Of a DNA stretch of 64,000 bases, positions 36,308-45,800 are shown piece by piece. The position numbers and the translations under genes were made by a program. Below the pieces are notes generated by a model. That model did no database searches. It was not told the origin of the DNA and saw nothing but the letters and a program-made list of their open reading frames with translations. This stretch comes from SB25 sp050180705 (GTDB lineage Bacteria > Bacteroidota > Bacteroidia > Bacteroidales > Tenuifilaceae), in the NCBI GenBank assembly GCA_050180705.1, contig JBFXDX010000003.1:124001-188000 (forward strand). Reading direction: 5' to 3'. Position 1 is the stretch's first letter. Every line of letters starts with the position of its first letter.

Positions 36308-37606
36308 ATGGAACAAACAATAAATATTGATCTGAAATACAATTCTGAAGCACAGAATGCTTCGAATTTTTCCAGTTTATTTAAGCACGATTTTGAGTAC
36401 TGCATGGAGCGTTTTAAAATGCAGGTTAAATTCAACGAAAAAGGAATTTCTACTGGTAATTTCAGTTATCAATTTGTTATTGTTACAAATTCTGATTTGC
36501 AGAGTTCCAATTACAGTAATTCACTAAAATCTTCGATAAATAGTAGTGGTATTACCTTCTTAATTATTCTCGATCCGATTAAGGAGAAGAATACATTGTT
36601 ATTACAGCAGAAGTACATAAGTTTTAATTTCTGGGATCAGATTGTAGAAACGGGTGAAATTCGTCTCATTAAGAGAGACGATAGGGAAACGCAGTCCCTA
36701 TACTGGGAGCGTATTGCCGACATCGTTTTCGAAATTACAGATCGAATTGTTAGAGATGCGGATAAGGGACAGGTTTATCTTGCTCAAACAGATGATTCTC
36801 AGGCTCAGGACCGGGATAGCATTAAGCGCGATTTGCACGATTTGGGCTATAATGTTATTCCTAATACTCTATTGAACCGTAATTTAGAAGAGTCTTCGGG
36901 TCAGGTTAATGAGTTGCTAAATAAATCTAACTTAATTATTCATTTAATACCCGCAATATATACTGAATACTTTGATAGTAAAAGTATTTCGGTAGTTGAG
37001 CATCAATGTAATTTGTCGGCTCAGTATATCCAGGCCAATCATCCGAATGTTAAGAGGATAATATGGATTCCATCCGATTACGATGTGGTTGATGAAAAAA
37101 ATCAGATATTCATTGAGAAAATTCAGAGAGATCATGATTTATCCCATAATACGCTTGTATTGAAGGTGAATCTAGAAGATTTGAAGAAAATTTATCGAAA
37201 AATACTATCAGGCGAAGAGGTGGTTAAGACCGATCAGAAAACACTTCCAGATTTGTATGTAATTGCAGACAAGGATGATAGTGCACTTGCTTCGAACATA
37301 AACGAGGAGGCAATGGCTGCTGGTTTAAAGGTTGGTACAAATTTTAATGGAATTAGCTATAACGAGCATTTAAGATATTTGGCCAGCGCTCAGGTTGTTG
37401 TTGTGAATTATACCTTGGAGAATCAGCAGTGGATCAATGTGAAAATTCATGATATTCTTAAATCGCCAGGCCTCGAAATCTCAAAACCCAACAAAAAATT
37501 GGTGCTTATTAAAAAATCGAAAGAGTTGGAAACAGCCCATTTCGAGAAGTACTTTAACGAAGTTCATGTTGTGGAAGCTAACGATATTAAGTTGAATTTG
37601 CAGTAG
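36308..37606 (+). CDS. Protein with TIR-like/DUF4062-like Rossmannoid domains
   Basis: A 432-residue cytoplasmic protein without a signal peptide. Three alpha/beta segments are visible. Segment A (about 50-150) has a FVIVTNSD strand and later FWDQIVETGEIRLI plus YWERIADIVFEI. Segment B (about 154-295) begins VYLAQTDDSQAQDRDSIKRD and continues GYNVIPN, ELLNKSNLIIHLI and SVVEHQCNLSA, which strongly resembles DUF4062/TIR-like domains; E231 would sit where the TIR catalytic Glu lies. Segment C (about 314-415) begins LYVIADKDDSALASNI and continues GLKVGTN and LASAQVVVVNY, like a second copy of B. Such domains often partner STAND NTPases, and an nSTAND1 gene follows 21 bp downstream. NADase activity is possible but unproven. 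The family call is from pattern recognition. Confidence 0.7.
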   Translation: MEQTINIDLKYNSEAQNASNFSSLFKHDFEYCMERFKMQVKFNEKGISTGNFSYQFVIVTNSDLQSSNYSNSLKSSINSSGITFLIILDPIKEKNTLLLQQKYISFNFWDQIVETGEIRLIKRDDRETQSLYWERIADIVFEITDRIVRDADKGQVYLAQTDDSQAQDRDSIKRDLHDLGYNVIPNTLLNRNLEESSGQVNELLNKSNLIIHLIPAIYTEYFDSKSISVVEHQCNLSAQYIQANHPNVKRIIWIPSDYDVVDEKNQIFIEKIQRDHDLSHNTLVLKVNLEDLKKIYRKILSGEEVVKTDQKTLPDLYVIADKDDSALASNINEEAMAAGLKVGTNFNGISYNEHLRYLASAQVVVVNYTLENQQWINVKIHDILKSPGLEISKPNKKLVLIKKSKELETAHFEKYFNEVHVVEANDIKLNLQ

Positions 37607-37627
37607 AATCATTTAATAATTAAGCAT

Positions 37628-40600
37628 ATGGTTACATTAACCGAAAATGGTGTTGTAACAACCAATCTAATAAACCCATTTCCTGGATTAAGGCCTTTCC
37701 ATACCAGTGAGGCTCATCTTTTTTTTGGTAGAGAAGGACAGAGCGAAGAAGTGCTGACCAATTTAGCCCAGAATAAGTTTGTTGCGGTGCTTGGTGCATC
37801 AGGAACTGGTAAGTCTTCGCTAATATATTGTGGGCTTTTGCCAACTCTTTATGGTGGATTCCTTCATAATGGGAAGTCGAAATGGAAGATTGTAATAACT
37901 CGGCCAGGTTTGAATCCAATTGGGAATTTAGCAAAATCAATTGCCGAAACAATTGGTCATTCAAAAGATGAACAAACTTTAGAAACCGATAGTTTTATCG
38001 ATCAGGCTTTGCTAAAACGCTCCTCGTCGGGTATTCAAAATGTTATTAAACAGTACGGTATAGATCAGAGCGAGAATATTCTCATACTAGTCGATCAGTT
38101 TGAGGAGTTATTCAGATATCAATATTCCAGTAAAGATTCAGCAGCAATTAACCTATCCGAGCATTTCGTAAACCTTCTGATAAATGCAGTAAAGCAAACC
38201 GAATTACCTATTTACGTGGTAATTACCATGCGTTCCGATTTCATCGGAGATTGTTCGCCATATCAAAGGTTAACAAAGTTGATCAACGATAGTCACTATT
38301 TGATTCCTCGTATGACTCGCGACGATTTTCGTAAAGCCGTTACAGGGCCAATTGCAGTTGGTGGAGGAACAATTACCGATCAGTTAGTGCAGTTACTTCT
38401 GAATGAAATGGGAAATAATCCAGATGAACTTCCAATTCTTCAGCATGCTTTAATGAGAACTTGGGATTACTGGATCAACAATACTAATCATACTCATCCA
38501 ATTGGAATTAACGAGTATGAGGCTATAGGTAGAATGGAGCGTGCGCTCTCGGTTCATGCCAACGAAGCTTACGACGAATTAAACTTTGATCAGAAAAAAA
38601 TTTGTGAGGTAGTATTTAAATCTCTTACCGAGAAAGGTGCCGATAATAGGGGAATTCGCCGACCTACGAGTGTTGATGAGCTCGCAAGAATCGCCGAAAC
38701 GTCACCATTGGAGGTCATAAAAATTGTAGAAATTTTCCGAAAGAAAGGACGTACTTTTTTAACTCCGCCTCCAGGAGTAGAGTTGAAGGATGATACCTTT
38801 ATTGATATTTCCCACGAGAGTTTAATGCGCGTTTGGGATAAACTTAAAACTTGGGTAGAGGACGAAGCCGCCGCGGTTAAGATGTATACTCGCTTGGCCG
38901 ATTCTGCCGAACTGTATGATCAGGGAAAAACGTCGCTTTGGGGACCACCCGATTTGCAACTTGCAGTAAACTGGAGGGAGAAACAACAACCTAATCTGGC
39001 GTGGGCTTCTCGTTATAATCCCGCCTTTGAGCGCACCATGGTTTATTTAAAAACCAGCGAGGAGGAATACAATGCAGAGGAGGAAAACAAGATTCGATTA
39101 CAGAAACGAGCAATTCGTCGATCGCGTATTGTTGCTCTTATTCTCGGAACTGCCGGTATGATCTCAATTGGTCTTGGTATTTTAGCACTTGTACAACGAC
39201 AGGATGCTTTGAATGCCAAGAGCGATGCTGAAAAGCAAAAGGAAATTGCAACGGCTCAGGCCGATACTGCTCAATTGCAAAGGGTTTTGGCTCAGGAAAA
39301 TGCAACACAGGCACTAATTCAGAAGGATAGTGCCGATATTCAACGTCAGTTAGCCGAACGCCAAACGATTATCGCTCAGAGTAACCTTAACGAAGCTAAT
39401 AGACAACGAAGCATTGCGCAGCAAAAATCAACGGAGGCGCAGGAGCAACAAAAGCTTGCTGAAAAGAATGCCATTCGGGCGCAGGAGCAGCAAAAAATTG
39501 CCGAGCAGGCAAGTAAAGATGCAGAGCGTCGAAGAATGCTTTCTATTGCGCAGTCGATGGCGGTAAAAAGCGAACAGCTTACTACCGATACTCTACTTAA
39601 GGGTTTGCTTGCCTATCAATCTTATTCTTTCAACAAGGAGTTTACAGGTGTAGCGTACGACCCCGATATTTATAGGGCAATTTATTCTGCGGTGAAGTTA
39701 TTTAAGGGTGATGCATTTAATGTTTATACAGGACATACAGGTCTAGTTCGAACAATGGCTCAGTCTAATAATGTGCTTTATTCGGCAGGGAGTGATGGTC
39801 GATTGATTGGTTGGAATATTGCCGATAAAACACCGCAGGTACTTAATAGTGAACTATCTATTGTTAAAAAGATTGTTGTTACTGGCAATATTCTGTATGG
39901 AGTTACAGATAATCGCTTCTTCACTTACGATTTAGAATCGAAGACTTCGGATTTATATACAATTCAGCCAAATGAAATTCGTGAATTTTATATACTATCG
40001 AACGATAGTTTGCTAGTTGTGTATAATCAATCTATCAATATTACGAATAGTTATAAAAACAGAGGTCGCGAAATTTATAGAACCGAATCGAGAATTAATG
40101 CGGTTAAGTATTCGAATAAGAAAAATTTGGTATTTGTAGCCAATCTTGATGGTAGCATTGTTGAGCTCGAGAATATTCTCGCAGAGAAACCTAGTTCTAA
40201 GCAGATTGCCGTAATACCACAATCAAACTGGGGCGATTTGGCTTACAACTCGTATAAAAATATTCTTGCAGCAGGGCTTGGAACCAATCAGGGAACAATA
40301 TACTTATGGGATTTAAAGACTGGCCAGCAAACCCGAGTTTTACGAGGCCATACGGCTAAAATTTCAACAATTACGTTTTCCAATGATGGCGAGTATATGG
40401 CTTCGGCGAGTTACGATGGCAGTGTGCGCTTGTGGAATGTTAATGACCTAAACACGCTTCCTATTGTTTTAAACGACCATTCAACGTGGGCTACCTTTGT
40501 GATTTTCTCCAACGATAATCAGTTTGTATTTACTGGTGACAAGGTGGGAAATATTCGAAAGTATCCTTTAAATATAAATAACCTAATTGAAGGATACTGT

Positions 40601-40687
40601 GATTACCTGAAGCGCGATTTAACCGAGGAAGAGTGGAAGAACTATGTGGGAGAGGATATTGCTTACAAACCCAGTAAATGTAAATAA
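37628..40687 (+). CDS. nSTAND1 NTPase with membrane helix, coiled coil and WD40 repeats
   Basis: A 1019-residue protein. The N-terminus has the nSTAND1 signature NPFPGLRPFHTSEAHLFFGRE (16-36), Walker A GASGTGKSS (56-64), Walker B ILILVDQFEE (151-160) and a winged-helix-like region ending in FIDISHESLMRVW (about 390-405). A single hydrophobic helix lies at about 500-525 (IVALILGTAGMISIGLG), then about 110 residues of Ala/Gln/Glu-rich coiled coil (QEQQKLAEKNA repeats). WD40 repeats follow at about 695-1000, with GHTGLVRT, GSDGRLIGWN and GHTAKISTITFSNDGEYMASA. STAND proteins are NTP-driven switches that oligomerise when the repeat domain senses a ligand. It sits directly between the TIR-like gene and an outer-membrane protein gene. 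Confidence 0.93.
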   Translation: MVTLTENGVVTTNLINPFPGLRPFHTSEAHLFFGREGQSEEVLTNLAQNKFVAVLGASGTGKSSLIYCGLLPTLYGGFLHNGKSKWKIVITRPGLNPIGNLAKSIAETIGHSKDEQTLETDSFIDQALLKRSSSGIQNVIKQYGIDQSENILILVDQFEELFRYQYSSKDSAAINLSEHFVNLLINAVKQTELPIYVVITMRSDFIGDCSPYQRLTKLINDSHYLIPRMTRDDFRKAVTGPIAVGGGTITDQLVQLLLNEMGNNPDELPILQHALMRTWDYWINNTNHTHPIGINEYEAIGRMERALSVHANEAYDELNFDQKKICEVVFKSLTEKGADNRGIRRPTSVDELARIAETSPLEVIKIVEIFRKKGRTFLTPPPGVELKDDTFIDISHESLMRVWDKLKTWVEDEAAAVKMYTRLADSAELYDQGKTSLWGPPDLQLAVNWREKQQPNLAWASRYNPAFERTMVYLKTSEEEYNAEEENKIRLQKRAIRRSRIVALILGTAGMISIGLGILALVQRQDALNAKSDAEKQKEIATAQADTAQLQRVLAQENATQALIQKDSADIQRQLAERQTIIAQSNLNEANRQRSIAQQKSTEAQEQQKLAEKNAIRAQEQQKIAEQASKDAERRRMLSIAQSMAVKSEQLTTDTLLKGLLAYQSYSFNKEFTGVAYDPDIYRAIYSAVKLFKGDAFNVYTGHTGLVRTMAQSNNVLYSAGSDGRLIGWNIADKTPQVLNSELSIVKKIVVTGNILYGVTDNRFFTYDLESKTSDLYTIQPNEIREFYILSNDSLLVVYNQSINITNSYKNRGREIYRTESRINAVKYSNKKNLVFVANLDGSIVELENILAEKPSSKQIAVIPQSNWGDLAYNSYKNILAAGLGTNQGTIYLWDLKTGQQTRVLRGHTAKISTITFSNDGEYMASASYDGSVRLWNVNDLNTLPIVLNDHSTWATFVIFSNDNQFVFTGDKVGNIRKYPLNINNLIEGYCDYLKRDLTEEEWKNYVGEDIAYKPSKCK

Positions 40688-40695
40688 TTCTGTAG

Positions 40696-41712
40696 ATGAA
40701 AAGATATATACTTTTAATCCTGTTTTTTTCTTCAATAATTTTCTTGCAGGCACAAACCACCTGTACGGACATTCTTAAACAGGCAGAGCGTAATTTTGAT
40801 GAAGGAAAGCTCGATGAAATTCCTCAGGCTATTGAATCGTGTATGAAAAGTGGATTTACCAGCGAGGAGAAAATGAAAGCTTACAAGTTGCTCATCCAAA
40901 CATATCTTTTTAACGAGAAGTTAGATCTTGCCGATCAGGTTATGATTCGATTCTTAAGGGAGTTCCCATCCTACGAAATCGTATCAAACGATCCCAAGGA
41001 ATTTATCAATCTATATAAAACATATAGGACAGAGCCCATTTTTAAGATGGACGTTTTTGCGGGGTTAAACTACTCGATGCCACAGGTAACCGAATTCTAT
41101 AGTCCTGGTAATTTGAATCAAAATAGTATATCGTACAAGTCGATGGTTAGTTTTACGGCGGGAGTCAATTATACCGATAGGCTTTATAAGGATTTCGATT
41201 TTTCGGTTGGTGTCAATTTCTCGATGTACAAGATGGATTATACCGACAATCAGTACACATTTACGTCTGTTACAGGAACTTTTTCTAATATGTATTTGGG
41301 AATTCCGTTGGCAGTTAAGTATAACTGGAACTATAAAGGCTTGAAGGTAATTGCTAGGGTTGGCGTAGAAACAAGTTACCTTTTATCGTCGAAAATGGAC
41401 TTTTCAAAAAGTTTTACGAATGGAGATAACCCAATTAAGAGCAGCGAGGATTTATTGGCCTGCTACAAAAAGTTCGATTTAAAACCATTTATTTCGATTG
41501 GTTTCCCGCTGAAAGTTGATAAGTACGAATTGATTCCTTCTATTGGAATCAAATTTTCTACGATAAAACCGCTGCAGAACGAACTTAAGGATCCGTTGGA
41601 AAGCGGAAATTACTATATGTACAACTACGCTCCCGACAATATGTACATGAACCAGGTGTTCTTTACCCTGTCGTTTATGAAACCGATTTATAATCCAAAA
41701 AAAATAAAGTAA
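40696..41712 (+). CDS. Outer-membrane beta-barrel protein with N-terminal TPR-like domain
   Basis: A 338-residue protein with a signal peptide (cut near FLQAQ). Residues about 22-115 are helical and TPR-like (ILKQAERNFDEGKLDEIPQAIESC, then an LLIQTYLFNEKLDLAD helix pair). From about residue 118 (FKMDVFAGLNYSMP) to the end the sequence is barrel strands with aromatic ends (VGVNFSMYKMDY, PFISIGFPLKVDKYELIPSIGIKFS). This arrangement recurs in Bacteroidota envelope proteins near T9SS adhesins. It starts 8 bp after the WD40 gene and ends 1 bp before the lipoprotein gene, so expression is tightly coupled. It may anchor or secrete the giant adhesin (inference). Confidence 0.85.
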   Translation: MKRYILLILFFSSIIFLQAQTTCTDILKQAERNFDEGKLDEIPQAIESCMKSGFTSEEKMKAYKLLIQTYLFNEKLDLADQVMIRFLREFPSYEIVSNDPKEFINLYKTYRTEPIFKMDVFAGLNYSMPQVTEFYSPGNLNQNSISYKSMVSFTAGVNYTDRLYKDFDFSVGVNFSMYKMDYTDNQYTFTSVTGTFSNMYLGIPLAVKYNWNYKGLKVIARVGVETSYLLSSKMDFSKSFTNGDNPIKSSEDLLACYKKFDLKPFISIGFPLKVDKYELIPSIGIKFSTIKPLQNELKDPLESGNYYMYNYAPDNMYMNQVFFTLSFMKPIYNPKKIK

Positions 41713-41713
41713 T

Positions 41714-42862
41714 ATGAGAAAATTACACTTTCTACTATTGGTATTTATCGTATTAGTTTATTCTTGTGAGGATACTATTACCAGTTTCCAATCTACGAAC
41801 TTTATAAAATTTTTTGGTGGAGGAGAAGGAAGCAACGGTGCTAGTGGACTTGTAGTTCCGGGTGAAGGGTATATCTTTTCGGGCTATAATGTATTGAGTA
41901 CCGGACGAAAGCAAATTTATGCGGCTAAGACCGATTTGTACGGGAATATCGTGTGGGATAAACTTTTCAACAGTGATTCCATACAGGAATGCTCCATTAT
42001 AAAGCAGTTCGATAACGATAATTTATTGTTAATTGGTAGTTCTAAAGTTTCGTCTACAGGAAATTCAATGCCTTTTATCTTTAAAATTGATATGTATGGA
42101 GATTCAATTTGGAAGAGGAGCATAGATGTTAACTATAATTTACTAATACACGATTTTTTATATAGCGGTGATAATATTTTTTTGGTGGGAGAGTCGTACA
42201 AAAACTCAACCTCGTTGCCCGATACCTATATTGCCAAATTGAATATAAATGGCGATTTACTAAATTCTGTTACCAAAGGGAATGTTAGCAAGTCAGAAAT
42301 ATTTACAAAAGTATTCATCAAATCAAACGGAGATTTGGTTGTTTTTGGAAATTCAAACCTAAGCAGCAGTGTAACATTAGTTACAGTCAACGAATTTAAA
42401 CCAAGTTCGTTATCTGTTAGTAGTAGGTATGAGGAGATAGGAGCTGAAAATAGCCAAGAGTTGAAAGATGTAATATTGGTTAATAATTCCTATTTTTTAT
42501 TGGTGTACGAAAGCGTAAATAACAGCAAACACACCAAGATTATTAAACTGAATAGTGATTATTCAAAGGCTTGGGAAACCGAATCAATATCTAATTTCGA
42601 AGGAAAGTCAATAACAATCGATACTAAGGGAATATTATTTGTGGCTGGTGAGCATTCCAGTCAAATTCAATTTATTAAAATTGATCCCGATGGCAATGCT
42701 TATTATGGCGATGCCGTATTTAAAACATATCCTGGTAGTGTTGGTCAAATTTTAAATACAACCGATAATGGATTACTTATAGTTGGTTCTACGCCGTCGG
42801 TTTATAGTAATATGATACAGTTAATTAAAACTGGTTCAGATTTATACTTGTTGAAACCCTAA
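41714..42862 (+). CDS. Lipoprotein with beta-propeller-like repeats
   Basis: A 382-residue protein with lipobox VYSC (C18) after a hydrophobic segment. The mature part consists of blade-like repeats with patterns such as GEGYIFSGYNV, DNDNLLLIGSSKV, SGDNIFLVGESY, NGDLVVFGNSN and DNGLLIVGST, together with KTDLYGNIVWDK and KIDMYGDSIWKR, typical of a periplasmic or surface beta-propeller. No catalytic motif is seen. It sits between the barrel gene and the adhesin gene (12 bp gap), so it could be an accessory for adhesin assembly (inference). Confidence 0.85.
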   Translation: MRKLHFLLLVFIVLVYSCEDTITSFQSTNFIKFFGGGEGSNGASGLVVPGEGYIFSGYNVLSTGRKQIYAAKTDLYGNIVWDKLFNSDSIQECSIIKQFDNDNLLLIGSSKVSSTGNSMPFIFKIDMYGDSIWKRSIDVNYNLLIHDFLYSGDNIFLVGESYKNSTSLPDTYIAKLNINGDLLNSVTKGNVSKSEIFTKVFIKSNGDLVVFGNSNLSSSVTLVTVNEFKPSSLSVSSRYEEIGAENSQELKDVILVNNSYFLLVYESVNNSKHTKIIKLNSDYSKAWETESISNFEGKSITIDTKGILFVAGEHSSQIQFIKIDPDGNAYYGDAVFKTYPGSVGQILNTTDNGLLIVGSTPSVYSNMIQLIKTGSDLYLLKP

Positions 42863-42874
42863 GATATTAAGGTT

Positions 42875-45800
42875 ATGAAAGCAGTGACTAGAGAAAGAGG
42901 TATAGCCTTTTGTGTAAAACTAAGAGATTCAGTATTAACAGTACTTTTAACTTTATTACCTTTGTTTGTATTAGGTTCGACGCCTGTAATATCTACAGTG
43001 ACACCTCCTGCAAATGGTACCTACAAAGTAGGAGATAACATTGATATTACTGTTGAATTTGATCAAAGTGTCAATGTTTCTGGTTTACCATATATTCAAA
43101 TTACATTTAATTCAGGTGCAGCAAATGCTTCATACCAAGGTGGTACTGGGTCTACAAGTATTATATTTCGGTATACAGTGGCAACGAACGATGAAGATAA
43201 TGATGGCATTGCTATTATAAGTCCAATTGTCCTAAATGGAGGAACAGTTCAGAATGCAGGGGCCGAAGATGCGACATTAACATTTACATCACCAGATGCA
43301 TCTGGCGTATTGGTTGATGGCATGGCGCCATCAGGCTACAGCGTATCGATAGACCAGGCTTACATTAACAACGCGAATAAGACCAGCCTCTCGTTCACCT
43401 TTGCAGGGGCCGAGGTTGGGTCAACGTACAGCTACACCATCGGCAGCGATGGGGGCGGAACTGATGTGACGGGTACTGGAGTAATAGCGACAGCCACGGA
43501 TCAGATTACAGGGGTAGATGTTAGCGGGCTGAACGACGGCACGCTAACGCTGAGCGTCACCCTGACGGATGTTTACTCCAACACTGGAGTCTCCGCCACC
43601 GATAATGTGGCAAAGGATGTCGCAGCGCCATCAGGCTACAGCGTATCGATAGACCAGGCGTACATCAACAACGCGAATAAGACCAGCTTCTCGTTCACCT
43701 TTGATGGAGCCGAGGTTGGGTCAACGTACAGCTATACCATCAGCAGTGATGGAGGAGGCGCAGATGTGACCGGTAGTGGAGTAATAGCGACGGCCACGGA
43801 TCAGATTACAGGGGTAGATGTTAGCGGGCTGAACGACGGCACGCTGACGTTGAGCGTCACCCTGACGGATGTTTACTCCAACACTGGAGCCCCTGCCACC
43901 GATAATGTGGCTAAGGATATAGAAGCACCATCAGGCTACAGCGTATCGATAGACCAGGCGTACATCAACAACGCGAACAAGACCAGCTTCTCGTTCACCT
44001 TTGATGGAGCCGAGGTTGGGTCAACGTACAGCTATACCATCAGCAGCGATGGAGGAGGATCTGATGTGACCGGTACAGGAGTGATAGCGACGGCCACGGA
44101 TCAGATCACGGGGGTAGACGTTAGCGGGCTGAACGACGGCACGCTGACGTTGAGCGTCACCCTGACGGATGTTTACTCCAACACAGGAGTCGCCGCTACC
44201 GATAATGTGGCTAAGGATATAGAAGCGCCATCAGGCTACAGCGTATCGATAGACCAGGCGTACATCAACAACGCGAACAAGACCAGCTTCTCGTTCATCT
44301 TTGATGGAGCCGAGGTTGGGGCAACGTACAGCTATACCATCAGCAGCGATGGAGGAGGAGTTGATGTGACCGGTACAGGAGTAATAGCGACGGCCACGGA
44401 TCAGATCACGGGGGTAGACGTTAGCGGGCTGAACGACGGCCCGCTAACGCTGAGCTTCACCCTGACGGATGTTTACTCCAACACAGGAGTCGCTGCTACC
44501 GATAATATTGATAAGGATGTAGTTGCACCGTCTGCACCTACAGTATCAGGAATATCCGCTGGCTCGTACAACACAGATAAGACGTTTACGGTTACTGGCG
44601 AGGTAGGTGCAACATTCGAGTACAGCCTAGATGATGGGATTAACTGGAATGTCTACACTGGTGCAGAAACACTCAGTGCGGAGAATACTTATGAGGTAGT
44701 GGCACGCCAGACGGATGCAGCAGGAAACACTTCTGTGAATTCTGTGACGATAGTAGTGACGATTGATAAAACTGCACCATCAGCCCCTACGGTATCAGGA
44801 ATATCCGCTGGCTCGTACAACACAGATAAGACGTTTACGGTTACTGGCGAGGTAGGTGCAACCCTAGAGTACAGCTTGGATAACGGGACTAGTTGGAATG
44901 TCTACACTGGAGCGGAAACACTCAGCGCGGAGGATACTTACGAAGTAGTTGCGCACCAGACGGATGCGGCAGGAAATACTTCTGCCAGTTCTGCGACAAT
45001 AGTCGTGACAATTGATAAAACCACGCAAACACCTACTCTTATAGCACCTGCTACTGGATCTGCATCTAGTTCTTCTTTTGATATTAGTTTTACATTACCA
45101 GAAGCAGCTAAAAGCGGGACTGTAATAATGAAATTTGAAGATCAAGATGATTATTACTATGACAGATATATTGTATTTAACTCAAACTTTGAGACAGCGG
45201 GGACTCATACAACTACATTAGATGCAACGGATCTTTCAAATAATGCAAATGTGGCATCAGTTTATACAGACCCTGCTGGTGCTGATAATAAGTTATTTGA
45301 TGGAACCGTATACACAGTAACAATTCAGTATCAGGATTTGCAAGGGAATACTATTGCTAGTGTCAACAGTACAGATGTTTTTTATTCTGGAAATCCTCCA
45401 ACTGCGGATATTGTTGATGTTACGCCTGATCCAAGAAATACGAATGCGGGTACTGTTGAGGTAAGTTTTAGTTGGCGTGTTATAATCTCTGATGTGAATA
45501 AAAGTGATTTTATTCTTACTCGGGATGGTGTTAATGTAGATATTAGTGGAATTCCAGCAATAACATATTCTGATATTAATACGCATTCTCCGCAGACTGC
45601 AAGATATTACTATTTAGATTTATCAAGTGTTACTGCAAATGAAGGAACGTATGTTTTAACATTAGATGCTAGCATTGCAAATATCCAAGATAGATTTGGC
45701 AATATATTGATGGATGATGCAAGCGATACTTGGGTTAATGATTTAACAAAGCCGAGCATAACTTCAATTACTTCATCAGAAACGAGTCCAACTAAAGCTG

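Noticed and set aside
36308..40687. Classification as an already named anti-phage system
   Set aside because: nSTAND1 and TIR-like domains fit such systems, but the linked PP2C, barrel and adhesin genes do not match any named system I can recall, and no defence-island neighbours (restriction, toxin-antitoxin, integrase) are present.
43325..45022. CRISPR array or non-coding satellite
   Set aside because: Units are 300 and 249 bp, without spacers, and keep one open frame that codes Ig-like domains.
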